Part shown: in pieces, positions 1-6,329 of the stretch
Numbering within the stretch: position 1 is the stretch's first letter
Layout: the number at the start of each line of letters is the position of its first letter
Assembly: GCA_002479145.1 (NCBI GenBank)
Contig: DLLX01000052.1
Span: forward strand, 3,354-21,711
Direction of reading: 5' to 3'
DNA: 18,358 bases
Source: Prevotella sp. UBA7551
GTDB taxonomy: Bacteria > Bacteroidota > Bacteroidia > Bacteroidales > Bacteroidaceae
Notes under the pieces: model-generated
The model's database searches: none
The model's input: only the letters and a program-made list of their open reading frames with translations
What the model was told of the DNA's origin: nothing
Made by a program: the position numbers and the translations under genes

Positions 1-1170
1 GGCAAGGGCCTGCCCATCTGGCTTCCTAAGGGAACACAACTACGCCTCCGCTTACAGGAACTATTGCGCAACCTTCTCAAGCCATATCACTACCAAGAGG
101 TCATCACCCCAGGCATTGGCGGAAAGCAACTCTACGTCACTTCCGGCCACTACGCCCACTATGGCAAGGACGCCTTCCAGCCCATCCACACCCCGGAGGA
201 GGATGAGGAGTACATGCTCAAGCCGATGAACTGCCCACACCACTGTGAGGTCTACGCGCGCAAGCCGCGCTCCTACAAAGACCTGCCCCTGCGCATCGCC
301 GAGTTTGGCACGGTATTCCGCTACGAGAAGAGTGGCGAGCTGCACGGACTTACGCGTGTACGCACGTTCACTCAGGACGATGCCCACATCTTTGTGCGTC
401 CTGATCAGGTCAAGTCTGAGTTTGAGACTGTCATCGACATCATACAAAAAGTATTTGCCATCTTCCACTTCGACAACTTCGAAGCACAGATTTCTCTACG
501 TGATCCGAAGGACACAGAGAAGTATATCGGCAGCGACGAGATATGGGAGGAGAGCGAGAATGCCATCCGCGAGGCTTGCCGCGAGAAGGGTCTCAACGCC
601 CATGAAGTAGTGGGCGAGGCAGCTTTCTACGGCCCGAAACTCGATTTCATGGTCAAGGATGCCATCGGACGCAAGTGGCAGCTGGGCACAATCCAGGTAG
701 ATTATAACTTGCCCGAGCGCTTCCACCTCGAATATACGGCTGAGGACAACTCCAAGCAGACCCCAGTGATGATTCACCGTGCGCCTTTCGGATCCTTGGA
801 ACGCTTCACTGCAGTGCTCATAGAGCACACGGCAGGCCACTTCCCCTTGTGGCTCACGCCGGATCAGGTGGCTATTCTGCCCATTTCAGAGAAGTACAAC
901 GACTACGCTGAGCAACTCCGCAAATACTTCGACCGCAACAATGTGCGTTCATACGTTGATGACCGCAACGAGAAGATAGGCCGCAAGATACGCGACAACG
1001 AGTTGAAGCGTGTGCCCTACATGCTCATCGTGGGCGAGAAGGAGGCTGCCGACGGCCTTGTCTCCATGCGTAAGCAGGGCGGAGGCGAACAGGCCACGAT
1101 GTCCAAGGAGGAGTTTGCGCAACGCGTAAACGCCGAGGTGGCCGAGCAGTTGAAAGTGCTTGAAAACTAA
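1..1170 (+). CDS. thrS: Threonine--tRNA ligase, C-terminal part (5' end outside the window)
   Basis: Class II aminoacyl-tRNA synthetase that charges tRNA-Thr in the cytoplasm. The reading frame is open from base 1, so the first third or more (TGS, editing domain and start of the catalytic core; family length about 640-650 aa) lies outside. The visible 389 residues hold the catalytic core: the zinc-ligand region MNCPHHCEVY (Cys at residue 78 of the fragment), motif 2 FRYEKSGELHGLTRVRTFTQ with DDAHIF supplying the second zinc ligand, and IHRAPFGSLERF with the third zinc His and motif 3. The last ~100 residues form the anticodon-binding domain (DQVAILPISEKYNDYA to the end). A terminator-like hairpin follows 12 bases after the stop. 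No infC/rpmI/rplT follows, although these commonly follow thrS. Identification is secure. Confidence 0.97.
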   Translation, partial: GKGLPIWLPKGTQLRLRLQELLRNLLKPYHYQEVITPGIGGKQLYVTSGHYAHYGKDAFQPIHTPEEDEEYMLKPMNCPHHCEVYARKPRSYKDLPLRIAEFGTVFRYEKSGELHGLTRVRTFTQDDAHIFVRPDQVKSEFETVIDIIQKVFAIFHFDNFEAQISLRDPKDTEKYIGSDEIWEESENAIREACREKGLNAHEVVGEAAFYGPKLDFMVKDAIGRKWQLGTIQVDYNLPERFHLEYTAEDNSKQTPVMIHRAPFGSLERFTAVLIEHTAGHFPLWLTPDQVAILPISEKYNDYAEQLRKYFDRNNVRSYVDDRNEKIGRKIRDNELKRVPYMLIVGEKEAADGLVSMRKQGGGEQATMSKEEFAQRVNAEVAEQLKVLEN

Positions 1171-1182
1171 ACAGCAACCAAC

Positions 1183-1229
1183 AGGGCTGGACGCTTGTCT
1201 GCATTGACGGACGGTTTCCAGCCCTTTTT
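1183..1229 (+). terminator. Rho-independent terminator-like hairpin between thrS and rlmH
   Basis: A perfect 9-bp inverted repeat, AGGGCTGGA (1183-1191) and TCCAGCCCT (1217-1225), with a 25-nt loop, is followed by a short T run (1225-1229). It ends only 8 bases before the rlmH start codon at 1238, so it could act as thrS terminator, as an attenuator for rlmH, or both. No promoter-like TAnnTTTG was found between hairpin and rlmH. Confidence 0.7.
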
Positions 1230-1237
1230 ATATCCAA

Positions 1238-1708
1238 ATGAAAACCTTGCTCATCCTCGTAGGGAAAACCCACGACAAGCTCTATGCCCATGCCATCGAT
1301 GACTATCAGTCACGATTGAGCCATTACATGCCCTTTCAAATCGTCACGATACCCGAGCTAAAGGCCACATCCTCGCTCTCCGAGGCGCAACAGAAGGAAA
1401 AAGAGGGGGTGTTGATACTCCAGAGATTGCAGCCAGCCGACACCTTAATACTCCTCGACGAGCATGGGTTTGAACCTCGATCGGTGGAGCTGGCAACATG
1501 GTTGGAGAAGAAACGCAGCACGGCGCGTCGCCTCGTATTCGTCATCGGAGGCCCTTACGGATTCTCGCAGGCTGTCTATGCTCGCGCCAATGAGCTACTG
1601 TCGCTCTCCCGCCTCACCTTCTCTCACCAGATGGTACGCCTCATTTTCATTGAGCAACTGTACCGAGCGTGTACCATTATAAAAGGAGAAAAGTACCACC
1701 ACGAATAA
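1238..1708 (+). CDS. rlmH: 23S rRNA (pseudouridine(1915)-N3)-methyltransferase RlmH
   Basis: SPOUT-family methyltransferase that methylates N3 of pseudouridine 1915 in helix 69 of 23S rRNA on assembled 70S ribosomes, using S-adenosylmethionine. The 156-aa length fits the family. Visible signatures are LDEHG (73-77), the SAM-binding knot loop IGGPYGFS (103-110), and the C-terminal signature LSRLTFSHQMVRLIFIEQLY followed by the terminal GEKYHHE, which matches the conserved YHxE ending. The ATG at 1238 is the only sensible start, since a hairpin occupies the bases just upstream. The 3' end forms the left arm of a terminator that overlaps the stop codon. It probably depends on read-through from thrS or on a promoter I could not see. 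Identification is secure. Confidence 0.96.
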   Translation: MKTLLILVGKTHDKLYAHAIDDYQSRLSHYMPFQIVTIPELKATSSLSEAQQKEKEGVLILQRLQPADTLILLDEHGFEPRSVELATWLEKKRSTARRLVFVIGGPYGFSQAVYARANELLSLSRLTFSHQMVRLIFIEQLYRACTIIKGEKYHHE

Positions 1709-1726
1709 TCATGATGGTACTTTTCT
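1687..1726. terminator. Bidirectional terminator between convergent rlmH and the kinase-fusion gene
   Basis: A perfect 12-bp inverted repeat, AGAAAAGTACCA (1687-1698) and TGGTACTTTTCT (1715-1726), has a 16-nt loop. Its left arm lies inside the last codons of rlmH and its stop codon is in the loop. A-rich and T-rich arms give a U-rich tail in both directions, which fits its position between two converging genes (rlmH ends at 1708, the minus-strand gene ends at 1748). Confidence 0.8.
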
Positions 1727-1747
1727 GCTTTCCTTAGCAACAAGAAA

Positions 1748-3106
1748 TCATTTTCCGACTTTTGCTTTCACACACTGCAGGATGACATTTGCGGCCTGCT
1801 CCAGCCCCAACGAGCTGGTATTCACCACCAAGTCGTATCCACGGGCATCTGTCCAGCTCTCCCCCGTGTACTGATGGTAGTGATTGCTCCTACCTTGATT
1901 TACCTGCTCGACGCGCTTCACTGCTGCTTCCTGCGTCAAATTTTCCAGGGTCGCAATCCGCCCGACGGCATCCTTACGGTCAGCTGTGACAAAGACGCTG
2001 AACACCCGCTGGTCTTTTCGCAGCACCCAGTTGGCACAACGCCCCATAATTACACAGGGCTTGCGGGACGCAAGGGTGCGTATGATGCGGCTTTCGGCCA
2101 CGAAAATGGCATCGTCGTGCGACGGATTCATCGACAGGGGGATGCTCTTGTCGGTGAAAATCAGCTCCCAGAGCTTGGCGTTGGATATGTTCTGCTCGTT
2201 TTCGCGCACAAATTCCACCGAATACCCTAACTTTTCGGCAGCTTGGTCAATGATTTTGTGGTCGTAGAAGTCCACACCCAGCCGCAAAGCCAACTGTTCT
2301 CCCAAAATCTGACCGCCACTTCCATATTCTCGGGCAATGGTGATGATGAACGGCACGTCCGCTTCAGCACGGGCTTCCTGCTGCTCTGCCACGACCATCT
2401 TCCGCCTTTCAGATTTGGGAATGAACACCTTGTCAAGCCAAGAGATGTGGGGAGCGAACACGCGTACCATGTATCCGACGTAGAACATGCTCACAAGTGT
2501 GCCCAGTCCTACCAGTTCCCAATCCCAATGTCCAAAGAACAGAAGCATGAGAACTGTTGCGATGGCCACCAATACAGTGTCAGAACAGATCTTCACCTTG
2601 CCGAAATCTTTGCCGACAAACTTGGAAATAGCGAGCGGAAGCCCCTCTCCAGCCAGCATCAACGAGTCGCAACGCACCTCGCAGGCTATGCCGAAGGCCA
2701 ACAGTGCACCGCCTATAAGCAGCTCTATCAGCTGCAACGGCCACCCGATGGTGTGTCCAAGTGTGGGCGGAACTTGCAGAAAGCTGGTCATCCACATCGT
2801 CAAGTCGGTGTAGAAACCAAAAAGAAAGGACACCAATATCTGCGATAACTGCCTCAATTCATAGTCTTTGCGCAACAGAAGAATCTGTATAAGGATAAAT
2901 GCGACGTGCATACAAATCACTATTTGTCCCATCGTCATGGGCATTCCGGGGACGAGTGAAAGGACATAGGGCGGCGCGGAGATAGGTGAAGAACCAAGGT
3001 TGGCACGGATGGACAACGATGTTCCAAAGGCTATGATAAACAAAATGAAGATGAAACTCACATAGCGGCGAATCCATTCCGCTGTACTTCTTTTCCTTTT
3101 TTCCAT
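1748..3106 (-). CDS. YczE/YitT-like membrane domain fused to a cytidylate kinase-like domain
   Basis: A 452-aa two-part protein. Residues ~1-228 form an integral membrane module with about six hydrophobic segments (roughly 15-30, 58-78, 85-107, 122-142, 176-192, 196-214) and the pattern FGTSLSIRANLGSSPISAPP, like the YczE/YitT (DUF6198) family. A charged linker (~230-250) leads to a cytoplasmic cytidylate kinase-like domain (~252-450) of the Cytidylate_kin2 type: P-loop-like REYGSGGQILGE (259-270), FYDHKIID (280-287), VIMGRCANWVL (352-362), and VEQVNQGRSNHYHQYTG with YDLVVNTSSL near the end. The P-loop is the family's glycine-rich variant, not the standard GxxGxGKS. Substrate is unknown; nucleotide phosphorylation is inferred from the family only. 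The gene lies 92 bases downstream of the TPR gene on the same strand, so read-through from that operon is possible. Confidence 0.85.
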   Translation of the reverse strand: MEKRKRSTAEWIRRYVSFIFILFIIAFGTSLSIRANLGSSPISAPPYVLSLVPGMPMTMGQIVICMHVAFILIQILLLRKDYELRQLSQILVSFLFGFYTDLTMWMTSFLQVPPTLGHTIGWPLQLIELLIGGALLAFGIACEVRCDSLMLAGEGLPLAISKFVGKDFGKVKICSDTVLVAIATVLMLLFFGHWDWELVGLGTLVSMFYVGYMVRVFAPHISWLDKVFIPKSERRKMVVAEQQEARAEADVPFIITIAREYGSGGQILGEQLALRLGVDFYDHKIIDQAAEKLGYSVEFVRENEQNISNAKLWELIFTDKSIPLSMNPSHDDAIFVAESRIIRTLASRKPCVIMGRCANWVLRKDQRVFSVFVTADRKDAVGRIATLENLTQEAAVKRVEQVNQGRSNHYHQYTGESWTDARGYDLVVNTSSLGLEQAANVILQCVKAKVGK

Positions 3107-3198
3107 CAGTACGTATTTAGGATTTTCTTTAGTTACGACGCTGTTGAAGCTATAAAACGTATGTAGAATGTCATGTTTTCTCTCTAAAAGGATTGCTT

Positions 3199-3858
3199 TT
3201 ACTTTCCCTTCCGGCCTATTCCCTGCATCAAGGGATTGCGCATCACTTTCGGTTGGCGGCCACTTTCTTCCAAGAGTTTAGGCAAAGAGGGAAGCCAAAA
3301 GCCTTTGGAGGGCATCGAGGGAGCCTTGGCTGGCGCAGGACGTATGCCCCTTCTAATCATGTTGTCCAACCATTGAGCCTGTGTAAAATCAGGCCATCGG
3401 TGGAGAATATAGTCGAGTTGCTGGCTGGCCACGGCACTGTCGCCCCCCATATAGATGGCATAGGCGCGGTTGTACCAATAGTCGCGGTTGCCATCATCTA
3501 TCTCCAAGGCACGGGTATAATCAATGGCAGCACTGTCGTAGCGTTCCAAACGCATGGAGGCCATGGCGTGGAGATCGAAAATGTCTGCGATATAAGGCTG
3601 CAATGCCAAAGCACGGCTTCCGTCTTCGGCAGCTCCCTTAAAGTCTTCAAGACGGTATTTGCAGAGAGCAGACAAATACCAAGCCTCATAAAGGTTGGGC
3701 TTCATGGCGGCGATGCGCTCAAAAACCTGCATCGCCACAACATAATAGCCCATGTCGAGTTGGCGCCTCCCCTCCTCCATCAACTTCTTCACATTGTACT
3801 GTGCAGACAAAGGAAGAGCCATTGTTAGCCAAAGGATTGCCATCATCCAGCGGCGCAT
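3199..3858 (-). CDS. Periplasmic or secreted tetratricopeptide-repeat protein
   Basis: A 219-aa protein with an N-terminal signal peptide (MRRWMMAILWLTMALPLSAQ, cleavage likely after SA-Q near residue 19-20) and about four helical TPR-like units between residues 22 and 160 (for example AMQVFERIAAMKPNLYEAWY and AIDYTRALEIDDGNRDYWYN). A basic, proline-rich tail (170-219) follows. The frame stays open upstream to 3933, but that start would overlap def; the ATG at 3858 lies 16 bases past the def stop and begins exactly at the signal peptide, so I chose it. Last gene of the SPOR-ruvX-def-TPR run. From memory the TPR protein next to def in other Bacteroidales is much longer, so this is a short form. 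No specific function can be assigned. Confidence 0.85.
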   Translation of the reverse strand: MRRWMMAILWLTMALPLSAQYNVKKLMEEGRRQLDMGYYVVAMQVFERIAAMKPNLYEAWYLSALCKYRLEDFKGAAEDGSRALALQPYIADIFDLHAMASMRLERYDSAAIDYTRALEIDDGNRDYWYNRAYAIYMGGDSAVASQQLDYILHRWPDFTQAQWLDNMIRRGIRPAPAKAPSMPSKGFWLPSLPKLLEESGRQPKVMRNPLMQGIGRKGK

Positions 3859-3874
3859 AACAACAGAGGAGGAC

Positions 3875-4438
3875 TTATTTGTGTGCCGCTTTCGTACGAT
3901 AGCGGCAGTTGTACTTTCCCTTGGCCATAGCACGGAGCTTATTCATAATCAGACTCTTGCGCAATGGCGAAATGCGGTCGACAAACATCTTTCCCTCCAG
4001 ATGGTCGAACTCGTGCTGAATGACGCGGGCAAGATAGCCCTCCACCCACTCATCGTGCTCCTGAAGCTCCTCGTCAAGGTAGCGAACATGGATGCGTGTA
4101 GGACGGGTGACACGCTCATGGATGCCCGGAATGGAGAGACAACCCTCCTCAAGAGTCTCTTTCTTCGACTCTTCATCATACTCTACAATATGCCCATTGA
4201 TGAAAGCGTGGCGGAAACCCGCATATTCAGGGAAGTCTTCCTTGAGGACATCAAGGTCTATAATGACCACTCTGATGGACTTTCCTATCTGGGGAGCGGC
4301 CAATCCTACGCCATCACTGGCAGTATTGGTCTCAAACATATTCTGTAAAAGCTCCTTCAAATCGGGATAATCGAGGGGAATGTCCTGTGCCACCTTGCGG
4401 AGCACGGGCTGCCCATAAACATATATCGGTAATATCAC
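3875..4438 (-). CDS. def: Peptide deformylase
   Basis: Metalloenzyme that removes the formyl group from the N-terminal methionine of new proteins, acting at the ribosome exit. The 187-aa length is normal. All three family motifs are intact: GVGLAAPQ (43-50), EEGCLS (97-102, Cys100 a metal ligand) and QHEFDHLEG (141-149, His142 and His146 metal ligands with Glu143 as catalytic base). The C-terminal tail after residue 160 is basic (KLRAMAKGKYNCRYRTKAAHK region). The gene sits 48 bases after ruvX and 16 bases before the TPR gene on the same strand, consistent with one transcript. Identification is secure. Confidence 0.97.
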   Translation of the reverse strand: MILPIYVYGQPVLRKVAQDIPLDYPDLKELLQNMFETNTASDGVGLAAPQIGKSIRVVIIDLDVLKEDFPEYAGFRHAFINGHIVEYDEESKKETLEEGCLSIPGIHERVTRPTRIHVRYLDEELQEHDEWVEGYLARVIQHEFDHLEGKMFVDRISPLRKSLIMNKLRAMAKGKYNCRYRTKAAHK

Positions 4439-4486
4439 TTGTTCGTTTGCTAATATTATATTATGTTCGCATAAGAATTTTTCCCT

Positions 4487-4906
4487 TTAAATTCCCCGCG
4501 AACGCATATAGTCTTCAAGAATTATCGTGGCCGACACTTGATCGACCAATCCCTTGTTCTCCTTGCGTGTCTTTTTCCTCACGCCTCCGTCAAGGATGGC
4601 CTGATGGGCAATAACAGACGTAAAACGCTCATCAAAGAAGGTGATGGGCACGTCAGGAACGGCCTTTCGCCACCTTCTGACAAATTCTTCCACGCGGCGC
4701 AAGTTCTCGCTTGGCTTTCCGTTGGGTTGTGTAGGATGCCCTATCACCAGCTCATCGACCTTCTCCTGCCGCATATAATGCTGGAGAAAGTCGAAGAGTT
4801 CATGGGTGGGTACCGTTGCCAAACCATTGGCAATGATGCGCAAAGGGTCGGTCACCGCCAGCCCCGTGCGCTTGCTTCCATAGTCGATGGACAGGATTCT
4901 CCCCAC
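4487..4906 (-). CDS. ruvX: Holliday junction resolvase-like protein RuvX (YqgF)
   Basis: Small RNase H-fold nuclease. In E. coli YqgF is implicated in 5'-end processing of 16S rRNA precursor, while the family name comes from similarity to RuvC-type resolvases. The 139-aa length is normal. Visible family motifs are ILSIDYGSKRTGLAVTD (4-20, Asp8 first acidic residue), LVIGHPTQPNGKPSE (53-67, with the conserved IGxP and NGxxSE pattern), FFDERFTS (90-97, Asp92 and Glu93) and the closing NKGLVDQVSATIILEDY (117-133, Asp122). It starts 9 bases after the SPOR gene ends, so the two are very likely co-transcribed and perhaps translationally linked. Confidence 0.95.
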   Translation of the reverse strand: MGRILSIDYGSKRTGLAVTDPLRIIANGLATVPTHELFDFLQHYMRQEKVDELVIGHPTQPNGKPSENLRRVEEFVRRWRKAVPDVPITFFDERFTSVIAHQAILDGGVRKKTRKENKGLVDQVSATIILEDYMRSRGI

Positions 4907-4915
4907 CTAACACGC

Positions 4916-5413
4916 CTACTTAGCGAGCAACCAAGCGTCTGGATACTGCGAGCGCAGCTGGTTACGGCTCTGTACTGCCGATGCCTTATCGCTGAAAGAA
5001 GAGGCCACTACACGATACATATTGCGCGCCGTGTTGTAAGCTAACTGTGCATTGTAGCCCGCATTCTTCAGTTGTTGCTGCAAACCCTCCGCATTGGCAC
5101 GGACGGAGAATGACCCTACGACAACACTAAAGTTGTTCAGTCCCTCTCCATTGACCACGCTCAAGTCCTCACGACGTACCGGCTCGTTGTCATAATTGTT
5201 CGTGGCAGGGGTCTGTACGGTGGGTTGTTGCTCCACTGGCGTCACTTCGGGAACGTCGGCCGGAGCTTGCTCCTGAGTCTGTTGCTCGGCAGTTTCCTGA
5301 GCATGTGCCTTCTCATAAGCCTTACGATATGCGCTCTCCTTGCTCGAACCGCAACTTGCCAGCACCATGCCAGCACACAATACCGTTCCCAATACTGCAA
5401 ATTTCTTCATCAT
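4916..5413 (-). CDS. SPOR-domain lipoprotein
   Basis: A 165-aa predicted envelope lipoprotein. An N-terminal signal peptide ends in the lipobox LAS-Cys21. A low-complexity Glu/Gln/Pro/Thr-rich spacer (about 38-78) leads to a C-terminal SPOR domain (about 93-164: NNFSVVVGSFSVRANAEGLQ and MYRVVASSFSDKASAVQSRN). SPOR domains bind denuded glycan strands of peptidoglycan, mostly at division sites, so a role in cell-wall or septum biology is inferred. The sequence starts with two Met codons; either 5413 or 5410 could be the start. It is the first gene of the minus-strand run leading to ruvX, def and the TPR gene. A promoter-like box lies ~56 bases upstream. Confidence 0.9.
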   Translation of the reverse strand: MMKKFAVLGTVLCAGMVLASCGSSKESAYRKAYEKAHAQETAEQQTQEQAPADVPEVTPVEQQPTVQTPATNNYDNEPVRREDLSVVNGEGLNNFSVVVGSFSVRANAEGLQQQLKNAGYNAQLAYNTARNMYRVVASSFSDKASAVQSRNQLRSQYPDAWLLAK

Positions 5414-5468
5414 TTTTACTGTGTCTGTATTTAAGATATTCTATGAATGCTTCTTCTTTATTATTTTG

Positions 5469-5476
5469 CGAAATTA
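5469..5476 (-). promoter_or_regulatory. Possible Bacteroidota -7 box for the SPOR-ruvX-def operon
   Basis: On the minus strand this reads TAATTTCG, seven of eight matches to TAnnTTTG, inside the familiar Bacteroidales context TTCGTAA-TTT-CGC. It lies about 56 bases upstream of the SPOR gene start. No TTTG at 19-21 bases upstream was found; the nearest TTTG is only 12 bases away. Moderate to low support. Confidence 0.4.
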
Positions 5477-5592
5477 CGAATTATCGGCCAAATGATGAAG
5501 ATAGCATCGCATAAATATTGTTAAAGGAGACCAATATGGCTTTTTTAACATAAAATATCGGTATATAAAGGATGTAATTGAAAATAAATTGC

Positions 5593-5600
5593 TATATTTG
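5593..5600 (+). promoter_or_regulatory. Bacteroidota -7 box for the ytxH-holin operon
   Basis: TATATTTG is a perfect match to TAnnTTTG and is followed by CG, as in many Bacteroidales promoters. It lies 104 bases upstream of the YtxH start, giving a leader of about 95 nt. No clean TTTG -33 element was found at the expected distance, so strength is uncertain. Confidence 0.55.
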
Positions 5601-5703
5601 CGTTTGAAAAGGCGACTCCACAGCGACGACCCAGCCCAAACAAGGACACAGGAAGGTATGTGAGAGAAGCTAATCGCATTCAAACATCAAAACAAGAAAA
5701 GCA

Positions 5704-5919
5704 ATGAAGACATTAGGTTACATTGGCGCGTTCCTCGGCGGAAGCATCGCCGGCGCTGCCCTGGGGCTGCTGCTCGCCCCCGAAAAAGGAGCCGATACCC
5801 GTTCTAAGATTTCCAGCGCAGTGGAGGAGTTCTGCAAGAAGCACGACCTCAAACTCTCGCGCAAGGAGACCGATGAGTTCGTAGACGACATTAAGGACGC
5901 AGCTTCCGACGCCATCTAA
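5704..5919 (+). CDS. YtxH domain-containing small membrane protein
   Basis: A 71-aa protein with one N-terminal glycine/alanine-rich hydrophobic segment (about 4-26, GYIGAFLGGSIAGAALGLLLAP) followed by PEKGADTRSKI, the hallmark of YtxH-type proteins, and a charged amphipathic helix to the C-terminus. YtxH proteins are small membrane-anchored, often stress-induced proteins of unknown mechanism. It is the first gene of a three-gene operon with a holin-like protein (54 bases downstream) and a 93-aa protein. A perfect TAnnTTTG box lies upstream. The start ATG at 5704 follows an A-rich stretch, as expected for Bacteroidota translation starts. The family call is firm; the function is not known. Confidence 0.85.
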   Translation: MKTLGYIGAFLGGSIAGAALGLLLAPEKGADTRSKISSAVEEFCKKHDLKLSRKETDEFVDDIKDAASDAI

Positions 5920-5920
5920 A

Positions 5921-5934
5921 TCCTCCACGGAGGA
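5921..5934. promoter_or_regulatory. Small perfect inverted repeat between ytxH and the holin-like gene
   Basis: TCCTCC, two bases, GGAGGA: a 6-bp perfect inverted repeat 2 bases after the YtxH stop codon. It holds both a Shine-Dalgarno-like GGAGG and its complement. It is too short, and lacks a T run, to be a good terminator; it may shape mRNA structure between the two genes. Function is speculative. Confidence 0.35.
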
Positions 5935-5973
5935 AATGCGTGGTGTCCGGAGACGGCACAAAACTAAGAAAGC

Positions 5974-6327
5974 GTGTTCTCAAGCGACAAGAATGTAGAG
6001 ACCATAGCGCAGCTTATCGAGGTGATAAAGCATTACATCGGGCTTCAGTCGGAGTATGTGAAGCTCGATGTAATAGATAAGGTAGTGCGCTTACTGACGA
6101 TGCTGATACTCATTGCCGTATTCGGTGTACTGCTCATCGTCGCCATTATCTATCTCTCTTTTGCGGCTGCGTATGCACTTTCGTCCGCCATAGGAAGCCT
6201 TTCTGGCGCATTTGCCATTGTCGGCGCATTCTATCTTGTCGTGCTTCTCATTTTCATACGTCTGCGCAAGACCATCATCGAGCGGCCATTAGTCCACTTT
6301 TTTGCCAGTATTTTAATGTCGAAATAG
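5974..6327 (+). CDS. Phage holin family-like (YqjE type) membrane protein
   Basis: A 117-aa protein. An N-terminal amphipathic region (MFSSDKNVETIAQLIEVIKH, then YVKLDVIDKVVRLL) is followed by two strongly hydrophobic helices (about 42-70 and 76-99) and a short charged tail (RLRKTIIERP). This is the layout of the PF07332 'putative actinobacterial holin-X / YqjE' group, which despite its name is mostly chromosomal and not linked to phage lysis. The start is GTG at 5974: it gives the MFSS-type N-terminus I expect for Bacteroidales homologues, and no suitable ATG exists. It lies 54 bases after YtxH and 2 bases before the next gene, so the three are one operon. Role unknown; likely inner-membrane. 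Confidence 0.8.
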   Translation: MFSSDKNVETIAQLIEVIKHYIGLQSEYVKLDVIDKVVRLLTMLILIAVFGVLLIVAIIYLSFAAAYALSSAIGSLSGAFAIVGAFYLVVLLIFIRLRKTIIERPLVHFFASILMSK

Positions 6328-6329
6328 TT

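Noticed and set aside
2243..2848. 201-codon plus-strand open frame inside the kinase-fusion gene
   Set aside because: It lies wholly antisense to a well-supported gene, and its translation shows no domain, no signal peptide and a composition typical of antisense frames.
3154..3161. TACGTTTT on the minus strand as promoter of the kinase-fusion gene
   Set aside because: Only seven of eight matches, no -33 element at proper distance; too weak to list as a feature.
3193..3828. 211-codon plus-strand open frame opposite the TPR gene
   Set aside because: It mirrors the TPR gene on the other strand, whose signal peptide and repeats are clear; no protein-like pattern is seen.
5534..5551. Five-codon frame (MAFLT) after a GGAG upstream of the ytxH promoter, inside a TGTTAAA/TTTAACA inverted repeat
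   Set aside because: It lies upstream of the likely transcription start of ytxH and on the wrong strand for the SPOR operon; too short to support.
5974..6327. Holin-like gene as a sign of a prophage
   Set aside because: No endolysin, structural or integrase genes nearby; PF07332-type proteins are usually chromosomal membrane proteins.
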